This document shows positions 8,874 through 17,552 of a stretch of DNA of 64,000 bases, piece by piece (within the stretch, counting starts at the first letter, position 1; every line of letters begins with the position of its first letter). The notes under the pieces were generated by a model that was given only the letters and a program-made list of their open reading frames with translations, was not told where the DNA came from and ran no database searches. The position numbers were made by a program, and so were the translations under genes. The stretch is from Heyndrickxia camelliae. Its GTDB lineage: Bacteria; Bacillota; Bacilli; Bacillales; Bacillaceae_C. The DNA lies in assembly GCF_002844575.1 (NCBI RefSeq), contig NZ_PIQO01000005.1:62001-126000 (forward strand), in the 5' to 3' direction.

Positions 8874-9347
8874 TTATTTCACTAATAACGGATGTTCTTC
8901 AAGAATTTTTTCAAGTAGTGCGCTACAGCCCTCTGAAACTAAATCATATGTTTCCTGAAAATCACCTGTATAATACGGATCCGGAACGTCCTTTTTGTGT
9001 TCGGTTAAATCCAGCAGTCGAAAAATTTTCGGATGGTTGGGCTGTCCAGTTAATTGATAAATGTTTCTAACATTACTATTATCCATTCCAATTATGTATT
9101 CAAACTTCTCAAAATCCTCTTTTTTCATTTGGCGTCCAACAAGACCCTCAGTCGAAACATCGTATTTTTTCAAAATAGAAAGGGTGCCTTTATGCGGAGG
9201 ATTTCCAACATGCCAGGAACTAGTTGCTGCTGAATCCACAGATATCTTATCACTTAAATTTTCTTTTATAAGCATGTCGCGAAATAATGCCTCTGCCATA
9301 GGGGAGCGGCAGATGTTGCCAAGGCAAACAAATAGAACATTAATCAT
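8874..9347 (-). CDS. yfkJ: Low-molecular-weight protein-tyrosine phosphatase, YfkJ-like
   Basis: A 157-aa phosphatase. The P-loop CLGNICRS (C8 nucleophile, R14) is followed by the WHVGNPPH segment, and the general acid D123 sits in DVPDPYYTGDF. The PDPYYTG and NPPHKGT features match B. subtilis YfkJ better than YwlE. LMW-PTPs dephosphorylate protein Tyr (YwlE acts on phospho-Arg), and YfkJ has been linked to stress resistance. It starts at 9347 behind AAGGAG on the minus strand. Confidence 0.9.
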   Translation of the reverse strand: MINVLFVCLGNICRSPMAEALFRDMLIKENLSDKISVDSAATSSWHVGNPPHKGTLSILKKYDVSTEGLVGRQMKKEDFEKFEYIIGMDNSNVRNIYQLTGQPNHPKIFRLLDLTEHKKDVPDPYYTGDFQETYDLVSEGCSALLEKILEEHPLLVK

Positions 9348-9586
9348 GTTTACAACTCCTTTTCCTCTATTATAATATACCGCTACTTTGGATGATAATA
9401 ATGTAAAGCTAATTGAAAGTGATATGCCTTTTTAAACCTAATTTTACAGATGCATACCGAAAGAATAAACTAAAGTGTTTTCGTTAAATATGGAATCGGA
9501 GTGGAAAAGTGGGGATTTTATCCTACTACTTTTATGTTAATATTTTAAAAGATTTGATGTTTAGGATTTTTGAAAACCTATTCTTG

Positions 9587-9610
9587 TGTTAGAATAGAAA
9601 TCGTTTTCAA
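9587..9610 (+). promoter_or_regulatory. Extended -10 promoter overlapping a cre-like site
   Basis: TGTTAGAAT (9587-9595) is an extended -10 element with a weak -35 region. TAGAAATCGTTTTCAA at 9595-9610 matches the CcpA cre consensus WTGNAANCGNWWNCAW except at one position. The site would sit on the transcription start, where CcpA represses. The rest of the 317-bp gap 9348-9664 shows nothing else. Confidence 0.5.
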
Positions 9611-9703
9611 CTATAGGTATTCTTTTTTTATCAATACCGTCCATTAGAAGAATGCCCCCCATTAATGAACTTCCTTTTTATTCGCATGCTAGGAGGAATT
9701 TAC

Positions 9704-10195
9704 ATGTTTAAATCGTTATTTAAAAGAGCTGAAAGTACTATTAATTTAGTGGCACCACTAACTGGGAAAGTTGTTCCGCTTAATGAAGTTCCAGACCAAG
9801 TCTTTTCTGAAAAAATGATGGGAGATGGTGTAGCTATTGTTCCATCTGATAATGCTGTTTACTCACCAATCGATGGTGTAGTTGCCAGTGTTTTTCAAAC
9901 AAAACATGCTATTGCGTTACGCTCAAATGAGGGAGCGGAAATATTAATTCATATGGGATTGGATACCGTTAATCTTAAGGGGGAAGGTTTTGAGATAAAG
10001 GTATCGGATGGAGAAAAGGTAAGTAAGGGTAAATTGCTGGCATATTTTGATATAAAGAAAGTAACAGATTGTGGTTATGAAGTCATTACGCCGATTATAT
10101 TATTAAATGATGACCAGTTCGAAATTAATCATCAATCTATTAGTAATGAGGTTAATGGTGGAACAGATAATCTGCTAGAAATAAATAAAAAATAA
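9704..10195 (+). CDS. PTS glucose-type EIIA protein
   Basis: A single-domain EIIA of the glucose/crr type (163 aa), which passes phosphate from HPr to a sugar-specific EIIB. LVAPLTGKVVPLNEVPDQVF and MMGDGVAIVPSD are family blocks, and the phosphorylated His is H83 in ILIHMGLDTVNLKG, with H68 as its partner in TKHAIAL. This is like B. subtilis YpqE and E. coli Crr. No EIIB or EIIC is adjacent, so it probably serves IIA-less permeases elsewhere. The start is ATG 9704 after TAGGAGG (7 nt); an upstream in-frame ATG at 9665 has no ribosome binding site. The C-terminal 15 residues are extra and polar. A candidate cre site lies upstream. Confidence 0.92.
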   Translation: MFKSLFKRAESTINLVAPLTGKVVPLNEVPDQVFSEKMMGDGVAIVPSDNAVYSPIDGVVASVFQTKHAIALRSNEGAEILIHMGLDTVNLKGEGFEIKVSDGEKVSKGKLLAYFDIKKVTDCGYEVITPIILLNDDQFEINHQSISNEVNGGTDNLLEINKK

Positions 10196-10207
10196 TTTTA
10201 AAAATAG

Positions 10208-10240
10208 AGTACTTTTGCCATTAGGTAAAGGTACTTTTTT
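10208..10240 (+). terminator. Terminator after PTS EIIA gene
   Basis: The AGTACTTT / AAAGGTACT stem is followed by six T. Confidence 0.7.
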
Positions 10241-10385
10241 ATTCCTTGAAAACTGAAAATACAAAAAAAGCGTCTTATTGTATGAATATGAAAAAAAGAG
10301 TTATATTTAATTATGACATCATATATTTTTTATCTACCATATCGGTACGAATATCTCTTATTTGGAATAGTAGGAAGTGAATAAA

Positions 10386-11642
10386 ATGACACGAATTGTC
10401 GTGACCGGAATGGGGGCAGTTACTCCGTTCGGGATTGGAGTTAACCCCTTTTGGGAATCATTGCTTGCCGGAAAGTCTGCTGTGAAAGAAACAAGAAATG
10501 AGCTTTGGAAAAAGTGGGTTCCGGTTTTAGCAGAAATCCCTAATTTTGATCCGTTAGAGTTTCTGCCAAAGAAATTAGTAAGAAATACTGATCGGTTTAC
10601 ACAAATTACCCTTATCGCAGCAGCTGAAGCAATCAGGGATGCAGGATTGTCTTCGGATGATCCAGAAATTGCTTGGCAACCTAATGTATCTGCTCATAGG
10701 ATAGGCATATCTGTTGGTACAGCATACGGCGGTGTCGGTACTCTAGCAGAAGGAGCTGAAATATTGGCAGCCAATCCTGATAAAAGAATGAGTCCGCGCT
10801 TATTATCGAAATCATTGCCGAATGCGGCGGCGGCAGCGCTCGCCTTGCATTATGCAGTTCGCGGACCAGTCATGACCTATACAACAGCATGTGCTTCTTC
10901 AGCGAATTCGATAGGTGAGGCAATGGGATGGATACAAACTGGAAAAGTAGATATGGTGATTGCAGGAGGCGCTGAGGCTCTCTTCTCTCCGGTCGTATTA
11001 TCCAGTTTGCGTTCCGCGGGAGCTATTGCGACAGAAGGTCCCGAAGATTGGAGTACTTGGAGTAGACCATTTGATGCTAATCGGAAGGGAATGGTTGCCG
11101 GAGAAGGTGCTGCCTTTATCGTGTTGGAGCCTTATGAACGTGCAGTGGAACGCGGTGTGAAAATTTATGCGGAGCTTGCCGGCTATGGTGCTTCCAACGA
11201 TGCCTATCATGAAACAGCACCACATCCTGAGGGTGCAGGAGCGGCACTGGCTATTGAGCAAGCAATCGAAGATGCCGGTATCAAAGCGGATGAAATTGAT
11301 TATATCAATGCTCATGCTACAGCAACGCCTGCAGGTGATAAGGCGGAATCACTTGCTCTTAAGAGAGTTTTTGGCAATCAGCTCGCTCATATCCCAGTTA
11401 ACTCTATCAAAGGTGCGATTGGCCACTTAATTGGAAGTGCGGGTGCTATTGAAAGTATAGCATGCATTAAATCTATCGAAACGGGAATGCTGCCGCCAAC
11501 ACTTCATTGTACAGAGCCGGATTCTGATGCCCCAAGTAATCTTGTATTACAGACGCAACAGCATCCAGTAAAACATGTATTATCTAACTCCTTTGGATTC
11601 GGTGGCCAGAATGGCTCGCTAATTTGGAAAAACGTAGAGTAA
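10386..11642 (+). CDS. Beta-ketoacyl-ACP synthase II (FabF-like paralogue)
   Basis: A complete KAS II of 418 aa that condenses malonyl-ACP with acyl-ACP. The catalytic triad is present: Cys in YTTACASSANSIGEA (C169), His in NAHATATPAGD (H310) and His in KGAIGHLIGSAGA (H347). The start is ATG 10386, 9 nt after AGGAA; the GTG at 10377 overlaps that site. It stands alone, without acpP, fabH or fabD. The first active-site motif reads NAHATAT rather than the usual NAHGTST, so it may be an accessory FabF with a specialised chain or ACP preference. A terminator follows directly. Confidence 0.9.
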   Translation: MTRIVVTGMGAVTPFGIGVNPFWESLLAGKSAVKETRNELWKKWVPVLAEIPNFDPLEFLPKKLVRNTDRFTQITLIAAAEAIRDAGLSSDDPEIAWQPNVSAHRIGISVGTAYGGVGTLAEGAEILAANPDKRMSPRLLSKSLPNAAAAALALHYAVRGPVMTYTTACASSANSIGEAMGWIQTGKVDMVIAGGAEALFSPVVLSSLRSAGAIATEGPEDWSTWSRPFDANRKGMVAGEGAAFIVLEPYERAVERGVKIYAELAGYGASNDAYHETAPHPEGAGAALAIEQAIEDAGIKADEIDYINAHATATPAGDKAESLALKRVFGNQLAHIPVNSIKGAIGHLIGSAGAIESIACIKSIETGMLPPTLHCTEPDSDAPSNLVLQTQQHPVKHVLSNSFGFGGQNGSLIWKNVE

Positions 11643-11648
11643 GGATAG

Positions 11649-11679
11649 AAGACCAAGTCGCATAGGATTTGGTCTTTTA
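11649..11679 (+). terminator. Terminator after FabF-like gene
   Basis: An AAGACCAA / TTTGGTCTT stem with trailing T. Confidence 0.7.
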
Positions 11680-11703
11680 TTGTAAAATAGATGGACGGGA
11701 GGG

Positions 11704-11780
11704 AGGACCCAAGATCTGTCATCAAGCAAAAAATCAGTGATTTACTAATGATTTTAGGCTTTAGGGGCTTCTGGGTCTTC
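11704..11780. repeat. Long three-tier imperfect hairpin
   Basis: Outer arms AGGACCCAAGA and TTCTGGGTCTT pair with one mismatch and one wobble. A middle AAGC/GCTT pair and an inner AAAATCA / TGATTTT stem nest inside. The whole structure is about 77 nt, placed between the terminator at 11679 and the exonuclease gene. It could be a mobile palindromic repeat or a structured RNA. Confidence 0.5.
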
Positions 11781-11929
11781 TAATAAGACTAAGACATTTT
11801 TTATAGGCAAAATCATAAAAAATGCAGGACAATAAAGGGTATAATAAGAATATAGTAAGTGAAGTATTTTTGTAACCGAAAAGTTAAGATTATTTTAAAT
11901 ACTTTCTAGTAGGGTAGAAAGGAGCTAGA

Positions 11930-12544
11930 ATGAAAAATTTTATCGCATTCGATTTTGAAACGGCAAACCGAAATCGCCACAGCATTTGTTCTGTTGGGAT
12001 GGTATTTGTGGAGAATGGCAAAATCGTGGATTCTGTTTATTCACTGGTTGATCCGGAAGAATCATTTGATTATCATAACATTTTAGTCCACGGTATTCGA
12101 GCGGAAGATGTAGAGGGAGCGCCAACCTTTAATACTTTTTATGAATCGATTCAAGACAGGATTGAGAATCAAGTTATGGTTGCCCATTTCCTACCATTTG
12201 ATGGTTATGCTTTAAGGGATAATTTAAATCGTTACAATGTAACACCTGTCTCCAGCAAATTGCTTTGCAGCTATCAACTATCTAAAAAACTGTTAAAAGG
12301 ACGTTCAAGCTACACACTGAAATCTTTGTGCGAGCATTATAACATTGACCTTCTCCATCATCATAATGCCTTGGATGATGCAAAAGCTTGCGCCGAAATC
12401 ATGATAAATCTTGCCACCGAATTTGCACTGGATGACCTCGAATCAATATTTCAAAAAACAAATATCAGGGCTGGCGAAATTGCACCAAGCTACTATCGTT
12501 CCTCGTTAGTATCGAAAAAACAGATTTCAAGTGATGCTTCTTAA
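11930..12544 (+). CDS. 3'-5' exonuclease, DnaQ-like DEDDh family
   Basis: A 204-aa stand-alone exonuclease domain. Exo I is IAFDFETAN (D8, E10), Exo II is VAHFLPFDGYALRD (D91), and Exo III epsilon is HHHNALDDAKACAEI (H145, D150), so all four metal-binding acids and the DEDDh histidine are present. The protein degrades DNA or RNA ends in the cytoplasm. About 30 C-terminal residues lie outside the fold. It starts at 11930 behind AAAGGAG. PepF begins 17 nt downstream, so the two may be co-transcribed. Confidence 0.9.
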   Translation: MKNFIAFDFETANRNRHSICSVGMVFVENGKIVDSVYSLVDPEESFDYHNILVHGIRAEDVEGAPTFNTFYESIQDRIENQVMVAHFLPFDGYALRDNLNRYNVTPVSSKLLCSYQLSKKLLKGRSSYTLKSLCEHYNIDLLHHHNALDDAKACAEIMINLATEFALDDLESIFQKTNIRAGEIAPSYYRSSLVSKKQISSDAS

Positions 12545-12561
12545 ACTTATTAAAAGGAGAA

Positions 12562-14367
12562 ATGAAAAAAATGACTACATATTCCTCAAGACAAGAAGTG
12601 CCAGAAAAGGAAAAGTGGAATTTAGCAGATATTTATCCAACCTTAGAAGATTGGCAAAAAGATGTTCAGTATATTGAGCAGGCTGCCGAGAATTTGAAAA
12701 AATTCGATGGGAATATTCATGATGGCAAGTCTTTGCTTGCGTATTTAACAGAAAGTGAAAAAGTATCGTATAAATTTGGCAAAGTATTTGCTTATGGGAT
12801 GCTTCACGTGGATCTGGATACAAGAGATACAGCTTCCCAATCCCTTCAGGATAAGGCAAAACAGCTGGGAGTAAAGGTGAATGCGGCCACCTCCTTTTTC
12901 ATGCCATTCTTACTTGGCTTAGAAGAGTCAACATTGAAAGCTTATATGGAGGAAGAAGAAGGACTCCAATACTTTGAAAAAGACTTACGTGATGCTTATC
13001 GTTATAAAGCACATGTCTTATCAAAGGAAAAGGAAGAAGTCTTGTCACAGTTGGGTGAAGCACTATCCGCACCTAGTCATACATATGGCATGTTGAATAA
13101 TGCAGATATTAAGTTTGGTGAAGTAACGAAGGATAATGGTGAAAAAGTAGAGCTTACACGCGGCATGTATGCAAAGCTTATTGAAGATACAGACCGAAAT
13201 AAGCGGAAAGAAGCATATAAGGCATACTATCAGCCATATGTACACCTGAAAAACTCAATCGCATCCACTCTTGGGGCAGCCATTAAAAACAATGTGACGG
13301 TTTCCCGTTTGCGAAATTATTCTTCTGCTCTAGAAAAAGCATTGTTTGCAGATAATGTGCCAAAAGAAGTGTATGATAATTTAATCTCTACGACGAAACA
13401 AAATATTGCTCCGCTTCATAAATATGCGGAGATTCGTAAAGACAGGCTTGGATTGGATGAGCTTCGTCAATATGATTTAAGTGTTCCACTTGTGGAAGGA
13501 GTAGAAAAAGAAATTTCCTTTGATGAGGCATACGAAACAATGTTAAATGCACTCCGTCCGCTAGGGGAAGATTACATCAACACACTCGCCTCCTTCAAGG
13601 ATGCACGATATATTGATGTTCGTGAAACGCCTGGGAAACGATCCGGTGCTTATAACATGGGGGTATATGGCGTTCATCCTTATGTTTTATTAAATCATCG
13701 TGATAATATCGATGGATTATTTACATTGGCACATGAAATGGGTCACGCTATGCATAGTCATTATTCTCACGAAACACAGCCTCAGAATACAGCAAGATAT
13801 AGTATATTTGTGGCGGAAGTGGCCTCCACTGTGAATGAAGTTCTATTAATTAACTACCTGCTAAATAAGGAAACGGATGAAAAACTCCGTCAGTATTTGC
13901 TCAATCATTTTATCGACAAATTTAAAGGAACCTTATTTACGCAAGTTATGTTTGGCGAGTTTGAAAAAATCACACATGAATTAGCGGAAAAAGGCGAGTC
14001 ATTAAATGAAAAAGTATTTAGTGAAGTATATGAAAAGCTGTTTAGAGAATACAATGGCGATGAGATCGTCTTTGATGAGGAAGTAAAATATGGCTGGTCG
14101 AGGATTCCTCATTTCTACCGCCCATTCTATGTATACAAATATGCAACAGGCTTTGCTTCCGCAGTCCATATTGCTAATAGAATCCTAGATGGAGATGCAC
14201 AGACGCAAGCTTCCTATCTTGAATTTTTGAAAAGTGGAAGTTCTGAATATCCACTTGATCTTTTAAAGAAAACTGGTGTAGATTTAACCACTCCAGAGCC
14301 GGTAGAAAACGCACTAAAGCAGTTTAGCGAATTAGTGGAAGAATTTGCAAAAGCACCGACAAAATAA
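12562..14367 (+). CDS. pepF: Oligoendopeptidase F
   Basis: A 601-aa M3B zinc metallopeptidase. The HEMGH zinc motif is at 391-395 (H391, E392, H395), inside TLAHEMGHAMHSHYSH, and a downstream Glu in FVAEVASTVNEVLL is the third ligand. The length matches PepF, which cleaves short peptides in the cytoplasm. ATG at 12562 is only 2 nt from AAGGAG and ATG at 12571 is 11 nt away, so the true start is uncertain by three codons. The gene ends at a strong terminator. Confidence 0.95.
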   Translation: MKKMTTYSSRQEVPEKEKWNLADIYPTLEDWQKDVQYIEQAAENLKKFDGNIHDGKSLLAYLTESEKVSYKFGKVFAYGMLHVDLDTRDTASQSLQDKAKQLGVKVNAATSFFMPFLLGLEESTLKAYMEEEEGLQYFEKDLRDAYRYKAHVLSKEKEEVLSQLGEALSAPSHTYGMLNNADIKFGEVTKDNGEKVELTRGMYAKLIEDTDRNKRKEAYKAYYQPYVHLKNSIASTLGAAIKNNVTVSRLRNYSSALEKALFADNVPKEVYDNLISTTKQNIAPLHKYAEIRKDRLGLDELRQYDLSVPLVEGVEKEISFDEAYETMLNALRPLGEDYINTLASFKDARYIDVRETPGKRSGAYNMGVYGVHPYVLLNHRDNIDGLFTLAHEMGHAMHSHYSHETQPQNTARYSIFVAEVASTVNEVLLINYLLNKETDEKLRQYLLNHFIDKFKGTLFTQVMFGEFEKITHELAEKGESLNEKVFSEVYEKLFREYNGDEIVFDEEVKYGWSRIPHFYRPFYVYKYATGFASAVHIANRILDGDAQTQASYLEFLKSGSSEYPLDLLKKTGVDLTTPEPVENALKQFSELVEEFAKAPTK

Positions 14368-14381
14368 AATCTGCTCCAATG

Positions 14382-14417
14382 AAGCATACCAATTTAACAA
14401 ATCTGGTATGCTTTTTT
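14382..14417 (+). terminator. Terminator after pepF
   Basis: A perfect 10-bp AAGCATACCA / TGGTATGCTT stem followed by six T. Confidence 0.9.
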
Positions 14418-14504
14418 CTACGTAAGATGGGAATGTAAGCTGCCTCTAGGGCAATAATATGGAACAGTGAACTGTAATAGAAATGAAAGAGAGGAGTTTT
14501 TATT

Positions 14505-15149
14505 TTGAAGGTTTTGGTAATTGGAGCTAACGGACAAATTGGAAAACAGTTGGTACAGTTATTGCACGACAGTCCGGAATATAGCGTAAGAGCGTTAGTG
14601 CGAACAGAAAAGCAAGTAGAGGAGTTTGAACACTTAGGTATGGAGGCAATATTAGGTAACCTTGAAGGAACAGTGGAGCAGCTTGAGGAAGCTGCTAAGA
14701 CCTGTGATGCAGTGGTCTTTACGGCAGGTTCAGGAGGACATACAGGATATGATAAAACACTTTTAATTGATCTTGATGGTGCTGTAAAAATGATGGAGGC
14801 GTCTGAAAAGGCAGGAGTGAAAAGATTTATTATGGTCAGTGCTCTACAAGCTCATCATCGCAAAAATTGGAACGAGAAAATCAAGCCATATTATGTCGCA
14901 AAACATTATGCTGATAGAATGCTTGAACAAAGTCAGTTAACCTACACCATTATACGACCAGGTGGACTGGTGAACGAGCCTGGCACAGGGAAGGTGAAAA
15001 TAGCCGAAAACCTTGAAAGAGGCTTTGTACCTAGGGAAGATGTGGCCAAGACTATCCTTGCAGTTTTGAACGAAGCCAATACCTTTCATAAGTCCTTTGA
15101 TATTGTTTCAGGTGAAATCCCTATTTCTGAAGCGGTAAAAAATATATAA
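14505..15149 (+). CDS. yhfK: NAD(P)-binding oxidoreductase, YhfK-like (atypical SDR5)
   Basis: A 214-aa Rossmann protein, the same length as B. subtilis YhfK and very similar. It has the dinucleotide loop VIGANGQIGKQL at the N-terminus, VVFTAGSGGHTGYDKTLLID, the MVSALQAHH strand, and YYVAKHYADRML with the YxxxK-like pair. IIRPGGLVNEPGTG follows. Family members bind NAD(P) and are of unknown substrate. The start is TTG 14505, behind GAGAGGAG. Confidence 0.85.
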   Translation: MKVLVIGANGQIGKQLVQLLHDSPEYSVRALVRTEKQVEEFEHLGMEAILGNLEGTVEQLEEAAKTCDAVVFTAGSGGHTGYDKTLLIDLDGAVKMMEASEKAGVKRFIMVSALQAHHRKNWNEKIKPYYVAKHYADRMLEQSQLTYTIIRPGGLVNEPGTGKVKIAENLERGFVPREDVAKTILAVLNEANTFHKSFDIVSGEIPISEAVKNI

Positions 15150-15234
15150 ATATTGTTCTTAATATGCACCTTTTCTACATATAAAGACAAAAAAGGGGAG
15201 TGCATTAATTCCTTAAGAAAATGCTCATTGGTGT

Positions 15235-15996
15235 GTGATGATGAAAAATATAAGCAAATTTAATGGAAAATCAATCATGTATTCAAAATTCCGTCCAGAT
15301 TATCCAAATGAATTAGTGATGGACATGATTTTTGAAAATACATTAACCAGTAATTCGATCATTGCCGACATTGGATCAGGAACGGGAATAATGACAAAGA
15401 AATTATTAGACGAAGGCTTCAAAGTATTCGCCGTTGAACCAAATACCGAAATGCGTATGGTTGCGGAAGAAAAGCTGCAGAAATACAAACTTTTCAATTC
15501 TATTGAAGGATCTGCAGAGTATACCACATTATTAAAAATGAGTGTTGATTTCATAACAGTTGCACAAGCATTTCATTGGTTTCATGTAAAAAGGTTTCAA
15601 AAGGAATGTCAAAGAATATTAAAGAAAAATGGTAAAGTCGCCATAATATCCAATGAACGAATGGCAGCAACTTCTATTAACCAAGAAATTGAAATCGCCT
15701 ATAAACAATGCTGTCCAGATTTTAATGGATTTTCAAATGGATTTGCTAATTCTGAAGAAATTTACGATAGATTTTTTCAAAAAAACTATTCAAGAAAAAT
15801 ATACAATAACCCGCTATTATTTGATAAAACTGGCTTTATTGGCCGGCACTTATCCTCTTCCTTTTCCTTAACGAAAGGCGATAGATTGTATCCGAACTTA
15901 GTAGAAGCATTAAGCAACATATTTGATAAATACAGTAAAGATGACGTTATTGCAGTGCCTAACCTAACTAAATATCGATGTGGTTTTGTCCATTAA
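15235..15996 (+). CDS. Class I SAM-dependent methyltransferase
   Basis: A 253-aa protein. The SAM-binding motif I is IIADIGSGTGIMTKKLL (about residues 42-58), followed by the acidic end of beta-2 (FAVEPNTEMR), SVDFITVAQAFHWF (motif III/IV with the FHW characteristic of the Tam/UbiE-like YafE-type subgroup), and the LKKNGKVAIIS strand. The small-molecule substrate is unknown. A GTG ATG ATG cluster at 15235 offers several starts, and no good Shine-Dalgarno sequence is visible, so the start is tentative. Confidence 0.8.
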   Translation: MMMKNISKFNGKSIMYSKFRPDYPNELVMDMIFENTLTSNSIIADIGSGTGIMTKKLLDEGFKVFAVEPNTEMRMVAEEKLQKYKLFNSIEGSAEYTTLLKMSVDFITVAQAFHWFHVKRFQKECQRILKKNGKVAIISNERMAATSINQEIEIAYKQCCPDFNGFSNGFANSEEIYDRFFQKNYSRKIYNNPLLFDKTGFIGRHLSSSFSLTKGDRLYPNLVEALSNIFDKYSKDDVIAVPNLTKYRCGFVH

Positions 15997-16097
15997 TGGA
16001 ATCTTTGTTTTCGTATAACATGGGGCTTTATCTGTGGGGAAAAAAAGTGGAATGATAATTGAAGAGAACTATAAGGATAAAAAAGAGGGGAATAGAA

Positions 16098-16571
16098 ATG
16101 CAACATTATTTATTTGATCAATTATACTTTGTTCGAAACAACACTTTAAATGAGTTGGCGGATGTAACAGAACTACAATCTGAAGTGATCCCTGAAGGTT
16201 TTAATAACAATATCAAGTGGAACGCAGGACATATATTCTTTATTCAAGAAAAATTCTCCTTTCATTTTGCAGGGGAGGAAATGAGTATTTCTGAAGAATT
16301 TTCAAACTTGTTTTGTCCCGGGTCAATCCCCGAGGAAGGTAAAGAGAATGTACCAACTATTGAGGAAATAAAAAAACTGCTCAGCAAGCAAGTAGAGAGA
16401 GTGGAAAAGAATTTCAAACACCGCCTTAACGAAATTTCCCCTATAGGTGGGTATACAACATCTAAAGGATTGCCCTTATTGAGAGTAGAAGAATTCCTTA
16501 GCTTTTGCCTTTATCATGAAGGGATGCATTTTGAAAAAATAAAGATATTGAAGAAAATGATTTATTCCTAA
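16098..16571 (+). CDS. DinB family protein
   Basis: A 157-aa four-helix protein of the DinB/YfiT superfamily. NAGHIFFIQEKFSFH carries the first metal-site His and YHEGMHFEKIKILKK near the C-terminus carries the second pair, the usual three-His layout. Related proteins use the metal site for thiol transferase chemistry (bacillithiol S-transferases), and the activity here is unknown. ATG 16098 is chosen because GAGGGG (16085-16090) lies 7 nt upstream; an in-frame TTG 13 codons earlier has no such site. Confidence 0.75.
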   Translation: MQHYLFDQLYFVRNNTLNELADVTELQSEVIPEGFNNNIKWNAGHIFFIQEKFSFHFAGEEMSISEEFSNLFCPGSIPEEGKENVPTIEEIKKLLSKQVERVEKNFKHRLNEISPIGGYTTSKGLPLLRVEEFLSFCLYHEGMHFEKIKILKKMIYS

Positions 16572-16602
16572 CTTCTTTTGAAGGTAATTAGAAACGTTAC
16601 AG

Positions 16603-16646
16603 TCATCTATCTCTAGTCGATTATAAGAGGTAAGATGATTTTTTTA
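16603..16646 (+). terminator. Terminator after DinB-family gene
   Basis: A TCATCT / AAGATGA stem with an inner CTCT/AGAG pair, followed by seven T. The rest of the 302-bp gap to 16873 shows only AT-rich sequence. Confidence 0.65.
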
Positions 16647-16873
16647 TTAGATTTGTACACTAGTAAAGGAATTTCCTACCTTTTGAAGAAGCTTAATAGT
16701 AGAAAAAATAAATATGTTATCAAGGTCAAGTGTTTACTTATGCCCGCTTTTTTCTAAGTAATTGATATAGTTAACAGTCAAAATTAGCTTTCTCATTTGT
16801 TATATATGTTTAAGCTATTAGATTAAGGGAACTTCTTTTTTGGATTTCCATTAGTTCTTAAAGGGAGTGTATC

Positions 16874-17377
16874 ATGCGGAAAATTGTACTTATTGGTTCT
16901 GGAGGCTCTGGAAAGTCTACTCTTGCAAGGCGATTAGGAAAAAAGTTAAAGATAAAAATCTATCATCTGGATGCATTATTCTGGAAGCCAAATTGGGTTG
17001 GTGTTCCGAAAGAGGAACAAATAGTAGTTCAACATCGTTTAGTGAAACAAGACAAGTGGATTATGGATGGAAACTATGGAGGAACAATGGATATACGGCT
17101 GAATGCGGCTGATACCATAATCTTTCTTGATATACCGAGGACCATTTGCGTTTATCGTGCTTTTAAAAGAATACTTCAGTATCGGCATAAGACACGGCCA
17201 GATATGGGGGAAGGTTGTCAGGAAAGGTTTTCTTTGGAATTTTTTAAATGGATATGGGATTATCCTAAGACGAAAAGACCGCAAATTTTACAAAGACTTC
17301 AACTGCTTTCTAAAGAAAAAGAAGTGATTATCTTAAAATCACCAAAAGACGTGGAAAGGTTTTTAGAAAAACTGTAG
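16874..17377 (+). CDS. P-loop NTPase, topology modulation (FlaR)-like kinase
   Basis: A 167-aa adenylate-kinase-like P-loop protein. Walker A is LIGSGGSGKSTLARRLG at residues 6-22. YHLDALFWKPNW and WIMDGNYGGTMDIRL are the marks of the family labelled 'topology modulation protein' or FlaR. IIFLDIPRTICVYRAFKR is the Walker B region and lid, and LKSPKDVERFL is the end. The family probably phosphorylates a small substrate, but none is established. It starts at 16874 behind AGGGAG. Confidence 0.75.
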   Translation: MRKIVLIGSGGSGKSTLARRLGKKLKIKIYHLDALFWKPNWVGVPKEEQIVVQHRLVKQDKWIMDGNYGGTMDIRLNAADTIIFLDIPRTICVYRAFKRILQYRHKTRPDMGEGCQERFSLEFFKWIWDYPKTKRPQILQRLQLLSKEKEVIILKSPKDVERFLEKL

Positions 17378-17552
17378 CGAAGCATTTTTTTGTTTTACTT
17401 AAAGGATTGTAAACCGCCTCAAAAAATATTTTTGACTTTTTTTGGAGAAGATGCAAGCGTGTTATAAAACTTTGAATTAAAATTAAATTTTGCCATTTAC
17501 GCATGTTTGTGTGAAAGAAGTTTTGAAATAAAACTGTTTGGAGGGGAAAATA

